From assembly GCA_027314845.1 (NCBI GenBank), contig DAHVAA010000002.1, forward strand, positions 1 to 39,283: a stretch of 39,283 nt of DNA, written 5' to 3'. Positions 1 through 6,733 of the stretch are shown piece after piece (within the stretch, counting starts at the first letter, position 1; every line of letters begins with the position of its first letter). Made by a program: the position numbers and the translations under genes. The DNA is from Thermoplasmata archaeon (lineage in GTDB: Archaea; Thermoplasmatota; Thermoplasmata; UBA184). The notes under the pieces were generated by a model. The model was not told the DNA's origin and did no database searches. It worked only from the letters and a program-made list of their open reading frames with translations.

Positions 1-1
1 G

Positions 2-250
2 CCGGCCGCAGGCTCCCAGCGGTTCGCGCCCGCGGCGAGCGCCGCACGGCCGACCGGGGTCGCCGGTCGGGCCGCGGCCGGTATGGTGCGCGCCGCCGGC
101 AGCGCGGCGGTCCCGCTCGCCGCCCCCCTCGCGGCGGCCGAGCTGATGGGACACGCGGGGCAGCACCTGTTCCGGCATCTCGCTCGCGTCGCGCGGCCGA
201 ACCCGGGACGTACCGGCTGGCGACCGGTCCGACCCGGAGGAGAGCGATGA
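2..250 (+). CDS. C-terminal fragment of an Ala-rich, probably membrane protein of the DNA-transfer operon (5' truncated)
   Basis: The frame is open from base 2 to a TGA at 248-250, giving the last 82 residues; the start lies before the window. The fragment is rich in Ala, Gly, Val and Arg and holds one moderately hydrophobic stretch (around residues 34-50) followed by a basic tail. It ends one base before the ATG of the PrgI-like gene, and a GGAGGAGAG ribosome site for that gene lies inside its last codons, so the two are surely cotranscribed. In conjugation-type operons the gene beside PrgI and VirB4 is often a polytopic VirB6/TrbL-like channel protein. That identity is inferred from position only, because the visible part is too short and compositionally biased to recognise. 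Confidence 0.6.
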   Translation, partial: PAAGSQRFAPAASAARPTGVAGRAAAGMVRAAGSAAVPLAAPLAAAELMGHAGQHLFRHLARVARPNPGRTGWRPVRPGGER

Positions 251-251
251 G

Positions 252-1037
252 ATGCTCTCGGACGCTCCGACGGGATGGCCGACCGTTCCGCTGCCGGAAC
301 GGGTCGACCGCCCCCTGCGGCTCGGCCCATTCCCATCGGCGCGGGACGCGCTCAAGTTCCTCTGCTACGCCGGCGTCGGGGTCGCGCTCGTTCCGCTGGT
401 CGACCTGCCGTTCGGTCTTGCGGTCGCTGCCGCGGGGTTCCTTGTCGCGGTCCACCACCCCGAGGGGCGGCCGTGGGACGAGCGAGCGCTGGACGTCCTG
501 CGATGGAAGTGGCGAGCGACTTCCGGAGGGCGAATGAGGACGAGCAAACCTCGCCCTCCGCTCATCCACTCGGGCCTCGTACGACTCGGGGAGGGCGATT
601 GGGTCGCCGTGGTCCGGACGGGGGGAGTCCCGCTCGCCTTCCTGCCCCCTTCCGAGCTGGCCCGACGTTTCGAGAGCTACCGGGACCTGCTTCGGGCCAG
701 CGATGGCCGCCTGCTCTTCCTCGCGACGCTCAGTTCGATCCGGGCCGCGCCGTTCCTCCCCCCCGAGCCGGGGGGCGACGGACCGGACCGGGCCGCCCGT
801 GCCGGCTACTCCGAACTGGTCGAGCTCCTCTGTCGGCGTCGGCACGGTCGGAGGATCTACCTCGTGGTCGGAGGGCGGGAGAGTGGCATGGAGGGGGTCG
901 CTCGCTTGGAGGGACAAGTGGCCCTATTGCTCGAGCACCTCACGGCGCTCGGGCTCGCGCCGGTCCGGCTGAAGGACCGCGCGCTCCTCGAAGCGGCCCG
1001 CCGGCTCGACTGGCCGGTGGAGGGAGTGGGCGAATGA
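252..1037 (+). CDS. PrgI-like conjugation/type IV secretion membrane protein with extra C-terminal domain
   Basis: The product is 261 aa. Residues 20-31 are a short polar lead-in, then two closely spaced hydrophobic helices follow (about 33-50 and 52-68), and then a conserved-looking amphipathic segment with P70, W75 and the ending LRWKWR (83-88). This is the layout of PrgI/VirB3-type proteins, which anchor VirB4 ATPases at the membrane. Residues 105-255 form a soluble alpha/beta region (strands near LFLATLSS and RIYLVVGG, then a long helix and GLAPVRL) that resembles the N-terminal domain of TraC/VirB4 proteins, which would be a split arrangement. The ATG at 252 follows GGAGGAGAG by about 7 bases; another ATG at 247 is in a different frame. 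The stop overlaps the next start (ATGA). The fold assignment is by eye, so treat PrgI as likely and the second domain as tentative. Confidence 0.66.
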   Translation: MLSDAPTGWPTVPLPERVDRPLRLGPFPSARDALKFLCYAGVGVALVPLVDLPFGLAVAAAGFLVAVHHPEGRPWDERALDVLRWKWRATSGGRMRTSKPRPPLIHSGLVRLGEGDWVAVVRTGGVPLAFLPPSELARRFESYRDLLRASDGRLLFLATLSSIRAAPFLPPEPGGDGPDRAARAGYSELVELLCRRRHGRRIYLVVGGRESGMEGVARLEGQVALLLEHLTALGLAPVRLKDRALLEAARRLDWPVEGVGE

Positions 1038-1405
1038 TCGGGGGGAGCCGGCCCTTCCCGCGGACCGAGCTCGACGTCTTCTCCGCCGCCCTCGGCTGCG
1101 GCCTTGTCGCGGCGGCCCTCTCGCTCGTCGCGCCGGAACTCACAGCGCTCGCCGGGACGCTCGCGGCGCTCACGTTCGCCGGATGGTGCGCGCGCATCGC
1201 GCCGGTCCGGCCGATCGCGAGGGTGCTCGGGCGGCTCCGGCCGCTCCTCGCGCTGAGCGTCGCGGGAATGGGGGCGATCCTCTACGGTTTCCCCGGCCCG
1301 ATCGCGGCGTTCCGCGGGATCGTGGTGGTCGTCGCGCTCGTTCCCCTCTGGTGGTTCGGTCGCCCGCCGGCTGCCCCGTACGCGCTCAAGGGGGTGGCGG
1401 GGTGA
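1034..1405 (+). CDS. Small four-helix membrane protein between the PrgI-like and VirB4-like genes
   Basis: The product is 123 aa with four predicted membrane helices, roughly at residues 15-33, 36-53, 69-86 and 91-108. The loop between helices 2 and 3 is basic, which suggests it is cytoplasmic. It starts in an ATGA overlap with the PrgI-like gene and ends in a GTGA overlap with the ATPase gene, so translation of the three is coupled and the products are probably made for one complex. I do not recognise the family. Small polytopic proteins in this position occur in archaeal Ced-type import operons (CedA1/CedA2) and in Gram-positive conjugation operons, but no sequence motif proves the link. 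The start is set by the overlap, and the frame upstream of it is a shadow of the preceding gene. Confidence 0.72.
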   Translation: MIGGSRPFPRTELDVFSAALGCGLVAAALSLVAPELTALAGTLAALTFAGWCARIAPVRPIARVLGRLRPLLALSVAGMGAILYGFPGPIAAFRGIVVVVALVPLWWFGRPPAAPYALKGVAG

Positions 1406-3060
1406 CGGCACCGGGCCCCTCGACGGTGGAAGGCACGACCTGGATGCGGGTCGGCCGCCGCTACCGGGCACCGCTCCTAGTCCGGGCCTTTCCGCCGGAG
1501 GTCCCGTTCGGGTTTCTCGGGCGAGTCTTGCCGACGACGGACGAGCTGGAGCTCCTGGTCGAGGCGCACCGCCTCCCCGACGAACGGGCGCTCGAGATCC
1601 TCCGCAACGCGCGGTCGGTGGCCGAGGCGGAGCTCCAGTCCGGTTCGAACGGAGGTGCGACGACCGAGCTCGAGCTCGAGCGCGACTCCGCCGAGGAGCT
1701 CGCTCGGTCGGTCGCCCGCAGGGCCCAGGAGCTCTGGAAGGTCGGGGTGCGATTCACGGCCTTCGGTTCGTCGCGTCCCCGCGCCGAGGCCGGCCGCGCC
1801 CGGCTCGCGGAGCGGCTGGCGACGTTCGGGTTCCGCTCTCGGACGCCCCGCTATGAGGTGCGCGAGGCGGTCGCTGCGCCGAACCTCGACCCGGGGACTC
1901 CGCGGCCCTCGGGATACTGGCAGACGCTCCCGACCGACGGGGTCGCGGCGCTCTTCCCGTTCGCCGACGAGACCCTCCTCGAGCCTCGTGGTACGCTGGT
2001 CGGGCTGGCGCTCTCGGACGCGAGCCCGGTCTTCCTCGACCGGTTCGCGCACGCAAGCCACTCCTGGGCGGTCTTCGGGGCGACGGGGTCGGGGAAGACG
2101 TTCGCCGCGGCCCTCCTCGCGCTGCGAGGGCGTTGGGTGCGGCCCGACATGGACCTGATCGTCCTCGACCCCCTCGGCGAGTACGGCGAGTTCGTCCGGG
2201 CGCTCGGCGGTTCGGTCGTCCGGCTCGCGGACCCCGCGCAGGGCCGGCTCAACCCCCTCGACCCGGTCACGACGGCCGGAGACCGGCGAGAGAAGGCTTC
2301 CCGGGTGGGGACGATGCTCCGCGCGCTCTATCCAAGCCTCAAGGACGAGGAGGCGGCGACCCTGGACGCGGTGGTGCATGGGCTCTACGATTCCGGCCCC
2401 GAGGTCCCGACGTTCGAGGACCTCGTGCGGGAGGTCGCGGCTCGGAGACGGCCCGGCGATGAGCGCCTGTCGGCGCTGCTCGACGTCTTCCGCACCGGTT
2501 CGCTCCGTAGCCTCTCGGGCCCAACGAGCCTCCGCCTCGACGCCAGCCCGATCTCGGTCGACTTCCGGGGCGTCGCGGAGGACCAGCTTCCTTTCCACCT
2601 CACCTACATCCTCGACTGGGCCTACGGCCGGCTTCGGAGCGCCCGCGGGCCGAAGCTCCTGCTGCTCGACGAAGCGCACCTCCTCGCGCGTCACGGGGCG
2701 ACCGCAGAGTTCCTCGACCGGGTCGTCCGGCACGTCCGCCATTTCGCGGGCGGCCTCCTCCTCGTCAGCCAGAACCCGGACGACTTTCTCGGGACCGCCA
2801 GTGGGCGGTCGCTGCTCCGCAACCTCTACGCCACCGCCTTTCTCCGCCTCGGCGAGGTCTCCCCAGCGACCCGGGAATTTTTCGGCCTGACCCCGGCGGA
2901 GTCCGAGTGGCTCCCGAAGGCCCGGCTCCCCCGGGAGGCCGGCTACTCGGAGTCGCTCTGGCGGGTCGGAGCGCTCCACCTCCCTCTCGCGATCGTCGCG
3001 TCGACACCAGAATTCGAGTTCCTGACGGAGACCCTGAGCCGCCCCCCCTCGACCGAGTAG
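1402..3060 (+). CDS. VirB4/TraC-family (HerA-FtsK superfamily) DNA-transfer ATPase
   Basis: The product is 552 aa from the GTG at 1402, which overlaps the preceding stop. Residues 1-190 form a VirB4-type N-terminal region. The RecA-like motor follows: Walker A GATGSGKT (226-233), the VirB4-typical LDPLGEY (255-261), Walker B LLLLDEAH (419-426) and the motif SQNPDDF (456-462) with its conserved Gln. The C-terminus (about 470-545) has the LRNLYAT, FFGLTPAE and AGYSESLWR sequence seen at the end of TraC/VirB4 proteins. Such ATPases are hexameric motors at the inner face of type IV secretion and conjugation channels; archaeal CedB is the related DNA-import motor. Coupling to membrane genes supports this role over a free HerA helicase, and no NurA-like nuclease is adjacent. 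No relaxase or coupling protein is visible in the window. Confidence 0.88.
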   Translation: MTAPGPSTVEGTTWMRVGRRYRAPLLVRAFPPEVPFGFLGRVLPTTDELELLVEAHRLPDERALEILRNARSVAEAELQSGSNGGATTELELERDSAEELARSVARRAQELWKVGVRFTAFGSSRPRAEAGRARLAERLATFGFRSRTPRYEVREAVAAPNLDPGTPRPSGYWQTLPTDGVAALFPFADETLLEPRGTLVGLALSDASPVFLDRFAHASHSWAVFGATGSGKTFAAALLALRGRWVRPDMDLIVLDPLGEYGEFVRALGGSVVRLADPAQGRLNPLDPVTTAGDRREKASRVGTMLRALYPSLKDEEAATLDAVVHGLYDSGPEVPTFEDLVREVAARRRPGDERLSALLDVFRTGSLRSLSGPTSLRLDASPISVDFRGVAEDQLPFHLTYILDWAYGRLRSARGPKLLLLDEAHLLARHGATAEFLDRVVRHVRHFAGGLLLVSQNPDDFLGTASGRSLLRNLYATAFLRLGEVSPATREFFGLTPAESEWLPKARLPREAGYSESLWRVGALHLPLAIVASTPEFEFLTETLSRPPSTE

Positions 3061-3086
3061 CGGCCGACTGCGCGTCGAAGGGGAGG

Positions 3087-3092
3087 TTTATA
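3087..3092 (+). promoter_or_regulatory. TATA box for the 176-aa gene
   Basis: TTTATA is centred 28.5 bases before the GTG at 3118, the spacing expected when the transcript starts at or within a few bases of the start codon. It is the only AT-rich stretch in its surroundings and separates this gene from the ATPase operon, which stops at 3060. Confidence 0.65.
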
Positions 3093-3117
3093 CGGCCGGC
3101 CGGCCCGGAGAAAACTC

Positions 3118-3648
3118 GTGGGCGATGACGCCACGATCGCCGGCCCGGCGCGCCGTCGGGCCAGCTGGAGCTTGAAGTCGATCGTCGAGGATGTTGCGGG
3201 TCGTCCGATCGGCGAGCTCCAGGACCCTGGCCGGCCGGTCCATCCGTACCTCCGGGGGAAGGTCCCCGCCCCGTCCCCCTCGCCCGAAGCTCCATCCCCC
3301 GACGATTCCCCCTACGACCCGGTCGCGACGCTGTACCCCCCACTGGTCGGGCCGCTCGGTCGGGAGTTCCATGGAGCCGAGCACGAGCACCACTCCGAGA
3401 CCCTCGCTCGCCATCGGCCGCTCACCGACGCGGACGGCCGACCGCTGCGTCCTCCCGGGCCGTCCCACCGGCCCGAGCGGCTCTACCTGCACTACCTCCT
3501 GCTGCACATGGACCGGCTCAGCGACTCCGCGCTCCGGTACCTGCGACTCGCCGTCGAGGAGGAGGTCGCGCACCGCGCGGCTCCCCCGCCCGCCCCCGAC
3601 CCCGCCCCGGAGGCGGTGCGCATCCCTGAACCGTCGCCGACGCCGTGA
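3118..3648 (+). CDS. Hypothetical 176-aa protein, probably leaderless
   Basis: The GTG start at 3118 lies about 28 bases after a TTTATA box, which fixes the start well. The protein has an N-terminal segment with WSLKSIVEDV (around 17-26), a Pro/Ser-rich middle (48-65), a His/Glu-containing stretch GAEHEHH (86-92), an amphipathic helical region LYLHYLLLHMDRLSD (about 122-136) followed by ALRYLRLAVEEEV, and a Pro/Ala-rich tail. It has no membrane helix and no recognisable enzymatic motif. It lies just after the DNA-transfer operon but has its own promoter. Its last 131 bases overlap the end of the convergent methyltransferase gene. I do not recognise the family. Confidence 0.62.
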   Translation: MGDDATIAGPARRRASWSLKSIVEDVAGRPIGELQDPGRPVHPYLRGKVPAPSPSPEAPSPDDSPYDPVATLYPPLVGPLGREFHGAEHEHHSETLARHRPLTDADGRPLRPPGPSHRPERLYLHYLLLHMDRLSDSALRYLRLAVEEEVAHRAAPPPAPDPAPEAVRIPEPSPTP

Positions 3649-4411
3649 GGTCGCGGTAAACTTCGGGATCCCACTCGACCCCGATCGCGTTGCGGCCCCA
3701 GCGCGCCGCCGACCAGAGCGTGGTACCGGTTCCCGCGAACGGGTCGAGGACCGTGTCCCCGACCACCGAGAACATCCGGACCAACCGGTCGGCGACCTCG
3801 GTCGGGAACGCCCCGGTCCGGCGTCCCGTGGCGCGTTGCGGCGCCCCACGGATGTCGGACCAGACTTGGCTGAACCAGCGGTCCCGGTCCGCCCGCGGAT
3901 AGCGGCTCTCGTTCCGCGCGGGGTCGTGCGGTGGGAAACGCCGCAGCGCCCCCTTGCGGAAGAGCAGGATGAACTCGCAGTCGAGCGTGACGTAGGCGTT
4001 GGGCGGAAGGAACCCCGAGCCGAGGAACGCGTTCGGCTTGTTCGTCGGCTTCTTCCATAAGAGGTAGGGAAGGGGCGCGAAGCCGGCCCGCGTCCCGGCG
4101 AGGAGCGTCTCCGCGTGGTTCGGCCAGAGCCGGAATCCCTCCGGCCCGGAACGAAGAGCATCTCCGATGTTGATCGCGAGGATCCCGCCCGAGACGAGGA
4201 GGCGGTAGCATTCCTTCCAGGCGTCGGCGAGCACTCCGAGCATCTCCTCCGGCTCGGCCGCGCCGAGGGACCGGAAGAGCGCGTCCCACTGGGGGATCAT
4301 CGGGTACGGCGGAGAGGTCACGACCAGGTGGACGGACCCGTCCGACAGTTCACCGAGCCGCCGAGCGTCGCCGTGGATCAGACGAACCCAACCGGCGGTG
4401 GGCGTCGGCAC
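3518..4411 (-). CDS. Solitary DNA methyltransferase (beta-class, probably N4-cytosine)
   Basis: The product is 297 aa from a GTG at 4411. The catalytic motif TSPPY (32-36) is at the N-terminus and the AdoMet-binding motif DPFAGTGTT (223-231) is near the C-terminus, followed by IGVEWDPE. This circular permutation (motif IV first, motif I last) defines the beta class, and a Ser before PPY is typical of N4-cytosine enzymes, although N6-adenine activity cannot be excluded. Residues 115-190 are the likely target-recognition region. No restriction endonuclease gene is beside it, so it is an orphan methyltransferase that may mark DNA for regulation or self-recognition. The Arg/Gly/Pro-rich C-terminus past residue 255 overlaps the convergent 176-aa gene and may be dispensable. 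It shares a promoter core with the divergent HPS-RraA gene. Confidence 0.88.
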   Translation of the reverse strand: MPTPTAGWVRLIHGDARRLGELSDGSVHLVVTSPPYPMIPQWDALFRSLGAAEPEEMLGVLADAWKECYRLLVSGGILAINIGDALRSGPEGFRLWPNHAETLLAGTRAGFAPLPYLLWKKPTNKPNAFLGSGFLPPNAYVTLDCEFILLFRKGALRRFPPHDPARNESRYPRADRDRWFSQVWSDIRGAPQRATGRRTGAFPTEVADRLVRMFSVVGDTVLDPFAGTGTTLWSAARWGRNAIGVEWDPEVYRDLTASATVQGCAPPPGRGRGRAGEPRGARPPPRRRVAGTGARSR

Positions 4412-4432
4412 GAACCCGCGGGACCCCCGGGA

Positions 4433-4440
4433 CGGTTAAG
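4433..4440. promoter_or_regulatory. Shared divergent promoter core (symmetric TTAA box)
   Basis: TTAA at 4436-4439 within CGGTTAAG is the only AT-rich element between two divergent genes whose starts are just 55 bases apart. Its centre is 26.5 bases from the GTG at 4411 (minus strand) and 28.5 bases from the ATG at 4466 (plus strand). One near-palindromic TATA-like box therefore sits at leaderless spacing for both genes. Confidence 0.55.
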
Positions 4441-4465
4441 AGCGGTCGGTCCCCTCCGACCGACC

Positions 4466-5770
4466 ATGCGGCTCGACCGGCCCGTCCTCCAGGTCGCGCT
4501 CGACTTCGAGAACCTTTCCCGGGCGCTCACGGCCGCGCGCGAGGCGGTGGAAGGGGGAGCGGACTGGGTCGAAGCCGGGACCCCGCTCATCAAGAGCGAG
4601 GGGCTCGACGCGGTCCGGGAGCTCAAGAAGGCATTCCCCGACCGTCGGGTCGTCGCCGACATGAAGGTGATGGACACCGGCGCCTTCGAGGTCGAGATCG
4701 CGGCGAAAGCCGGCGCCGACCTCGTCACGGTGCTCGGCGCCGCGGACGACGACACGATCGCGGAGGCCGTCCGTGGTGGGGAGCTCTACGGCGCCGAGGT
4801 CGTGGTCGACCTCCTGGGCGTCACCGACCCGGTCGCCCGCGCGAAGCGCGCGGCCGAGCTGGGCGCAGCGGCGGTCTGCTGGCACGTCGGGATCGATATG
4901 CAGATGGCCGCGAAGACGCCGTTCGCCGCCCTCGGCGAGCTCGCGAAAGGTTCTCCCATCCCGGTCGCGGTCGCGGGCGGGCTCAACAGCGAGACGGTGG
5001 CCCAGGCGGTGCGGGCGGGGGCTCAGATCCTGATCGTGGGCGGGGCGATCACGAAGAGCCCCGACATCGTCGGGGCGACCCGCGGCATCCGTCAGGCCAT
5101 CGCGACCCAGAAGGAGGTCGCGACCGAACTGTTCCGGCGGTACGCGGGCGAGGAGGTCCGGGCGGCGTTCCTCAAGGTCTCGAGCCCGAACGTGACCGAC
5201 GCGATGCAGCGCCAGGGTTCGATGCACGACATCCACCCGCGCCTGAAGGACCGCGCGGTCCGCATCGCGGGGCCGGCGGTCACGGTCGTGACGCGCGACG
5301 GCGACTGGGCGAAGCCGGTGGAAGCGATCGACCGGGCCGGACCGGGCGATGTGATCGTCGTCGATGCGGGCGGTGGCCACACCGCGATCTGGGGCGAGCT
5401 CGCGAGGTGGAGCGCCCACGGCCGGAAGGTCGCCGGCGTCGTGGTGGACGGCGCGGTCCGTGACCTGGACGCGATCCGCGACCGCGGAGGTCCGGCGTTC
5501 AGCCGGTCCGTGAGCCCGAACGCCGGTGAGCCGAAGGGGCACGGGGAGATCGGGGTCGAGGTGACGGTCGGGGGTCATCGAGTGCGCCCCGGCGACTGGA
5601 TCATCGGCGACACGAGCGGGGTCGTGGTCGTCCCGCGCGAGCGCGCGGCCGAGATCGCGAACCGGGCGCTCGACGTGCTGGAGCACGAGAACCGTGTCCG
5701 CGAGGAGATCCAGCGCGGTTCGACCTTGAGCGCGGTCCAGAAACTGGAGCGCTGGGAACGGGTGGGCTGA
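4466..5770 (+). CDS. Fused 3-hexulose-6-phosphate synthase / RraA-like protein
   Basis: The product is 434 aa from the ATG at 4466, placed by the TTAA box 28 bases upstream. Residues 1-215 are a (beta/alpha)8 HPS domain of the orotidine-5'-phosphate decarboxylase superfamily, with LQVALDF at the start and the metal/substrate triad D65-x-K67-x-x-D70. HPS condenses formaldehyde with ribulose 5-phosphate; many archaea run it in reverse, with a hexulose-phosphate isomerase, to make pentose phosphates. Residues about 237-434 are an RraA-like domain with VDAGGG, WGELARWS and the glycine-rich run ending GAVRDLD. This fold includes RNase E regulators but also 4-hydroxy-4-methyl-2-oxoglutarate aldolases, so regulation of RNase E should not be assumed in an archaeon. 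The same fusion is known from other archaea. No isomerase gene is in the window. Confidence 0.88.
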   Translation: MRLDRPVLQVALDFENLSRALTAAREAVEGGADWVEAGTPLIKSEGLDAVRELKKAFPDRRVVADMKVMDTGAFEVEIAAKAGADLVTVLGAADDDTIAEAVRGGELYGAEVVVDLLGVTDPVARAKRAAELGAAAVCWHVGIDMQMAAKTPFAALGELAKGSPIPVAVAGGLNSETVAQAVRAGAQILIVGGAITKSPDIVGATRGIRQAIATQKEVATELFRRYAGEEVRAAFLKVSSPNVTDAMQRQGSMHDIHPRLKDRAVRIAGPAVTVVTRDGDWAKPVEAIDRAGPGDVIVVDAGGGHTAIWGELARWSAHGRKVAGVVVDGAVRDLDAIRDRGGPAFSRSVSPNAGEPKGHGEIGVEVTVGGHRVRPGDWIIGDTSGVVVVPRERAAEIANRALDVLEHENRVREEIQRGSTLSAVQKLERWERVG

Positions 5771-5774
5771 CCGT

Positions 5775-6587
5775 TCAATCCGCCGACTCACCGACCGCTG
5801 GTGGAAGCACCGCCAGGACTCGGGCCCGTGCGGCCGCGTCCGCGCTCGCGCTCGACCACCAGAGGGCCTGTTGACGGTTGGGTCCCCTCCAGATGTGGTC
5901 CCAGGGAAGACCGAACGAGACCTCCCACAGCACGAGAGGTCCCGGCTCGGCCATGGGCAGCGTAAGCCGCACCCGGCCCTCGAGCGCGTCCGTGAGCCGC
6001 GCCAGGGAGAGGCGGCCCGCGTCGACCGCGCGGAGCGCGCCCACGATCTTTCGCACCATTCCCCAGACGAAGGAGGGAGCTCGGACCACGACCGTCCGTG
6101 CGTCCTGCTCGATCCGGACCGATTCGACCTCCCGCCAGGTAGGGGTCGTGGACGGCAGCTGCCTCCCGAGCGAGCGTACGTCGACCCGGCCGGTGAGGCG
6201 GCTCGCGGCCTCGGCGACCCGCCCGGGGACTCGGAACGGGACGCCCGCGTAGTAGCGATACTCCCGCATGAGCGCGTGTCGGACCCGGAACTCCATCGGC
6301 ACGACACGTGCCCCGGTGAAGAATATCCGGGGCGAGGTCCCATTGAGCGCGCGGAGGAGGGCGGCCCCGGAAAGCGCCGAGTCCAGCACGAGGGCGTTGG
6401 CGACCGCGCTCACGCCCCGGTCAGTGCGGCTCGCCACGTCGAGCGACCCCCGGGAGTCCACCAACCCGTGTCGGAGGAGGTAAGCTCGGGCCGTCCCCTC
6501 GATCGTGGTCCGGCCGGGCTGTCGGGCCCAACCGTCGAAGGCCGAGCCGTCGTAGCCGAACCGGACGAGCCAGCGCGTCGTGCCGAT
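5775..6587 (-). CDS. truA: tRNA pseudouridine synthase A (TruA), apparent non-canonical start
   Basis: TruA converts uridines of the tRNA anticodon stem-loop (positions 38-40) to pseudouridine. The family signature ASRTDRGVSA carries the catalytic Asp; EYRYY and GMVRKIVGALR follow as expected. The conserved N-terminal strand VRFGYDGSAFDGW is encoded in frame well upstream of the first ordinary start codon (TTG at 6464), so the real protein must begin earlier. Back to the in-frame stop at 6666-6668 there is no ATG, GTG or TTG. The best candidate is ATC at 6587, with GAGGAG 7 bases before it, giving 270 aa, a normal family length. Alternatives are a one-base error linking the ATG at 6645 to this frame, or a wrong base at 6585. 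The stop is 5 bases from the convergent HPS-RraA stop. Confidence 0.82.
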   Translation of the reverse strand: MGTTRWLVRFGYDGSAFDGWARQPGRTTIEGTARAYLLRHGLVDSRGSLDVASRTDRGVSAVANALVLDSALSGAALLRALNGTSPRIFFTGARVVPMEFRVRHALMREYRYYAGVPFRVPGRVAEAASRLTGRVDVRSLGRQLPSTTPTWREVESVRIEQDARTVVVRAPSFVWGMVRKIVGALRAVDAGRLSLARLTDALEGRVRLTLPMAEPGPLVLWEVSFGLPWDHIWRGPNRQQALWWSSASADAAARARVLAVLPPAVGESAD

Positions 6588-6654
6588 AGAGAAACTCCTC
6601 GAACCTAAGGGTCTCCGCCCTCGGTCGGCGCCCGGGAGATACCATTGAGACTCT

Positions 6655-6712
6655 GTCGCAAATATCTACCTATTGTCTTCTATACATTCTAAAGTGACTT
6701 TCTATATATCCC
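6655..6712. promoter_or_regulatory. AT-rich divergent promoter region between truA and the pst operon
   Basis: This block of under 60 bases is much richer in A/T than its surroundings. CTATATATC (6702-6710) is a strong plus-strand TATA box, 28 bases before an ATG at 6734. TATA at 6681-6684 reads on the minus strand as the likely truA box, predicting a start of transcription near 6656. Phosphate-responsive binding sites may lie between the two, but I recognise no known operator. Confidence 0.6.
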
Positions 6713-6733
6713 ATCCCCGGGTCGTGCCGACCG

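Noticed and set aside
1402..3060. HerA DNA-repair helicase
   Set aside because: No NurA or Mre11-Rad50 genes are adjacent; tight coupling to membrane protein genes and the VirB4-type C-terminus favour a secretion/transfer ATPase.
3518..4411. A restriction-modification system
   Set aside because: Only a methyltransferase is present; neighbouring products (176-aa protein and HPS-RraA) show no nuclease motif.
4436..6343. A 635-codon minus-strand open frame spanning the HPS-RraA gene and part of truA
   Set aside because: No recognisable domain; Arg/Asp/His-rich shadow of two well-supported genes.
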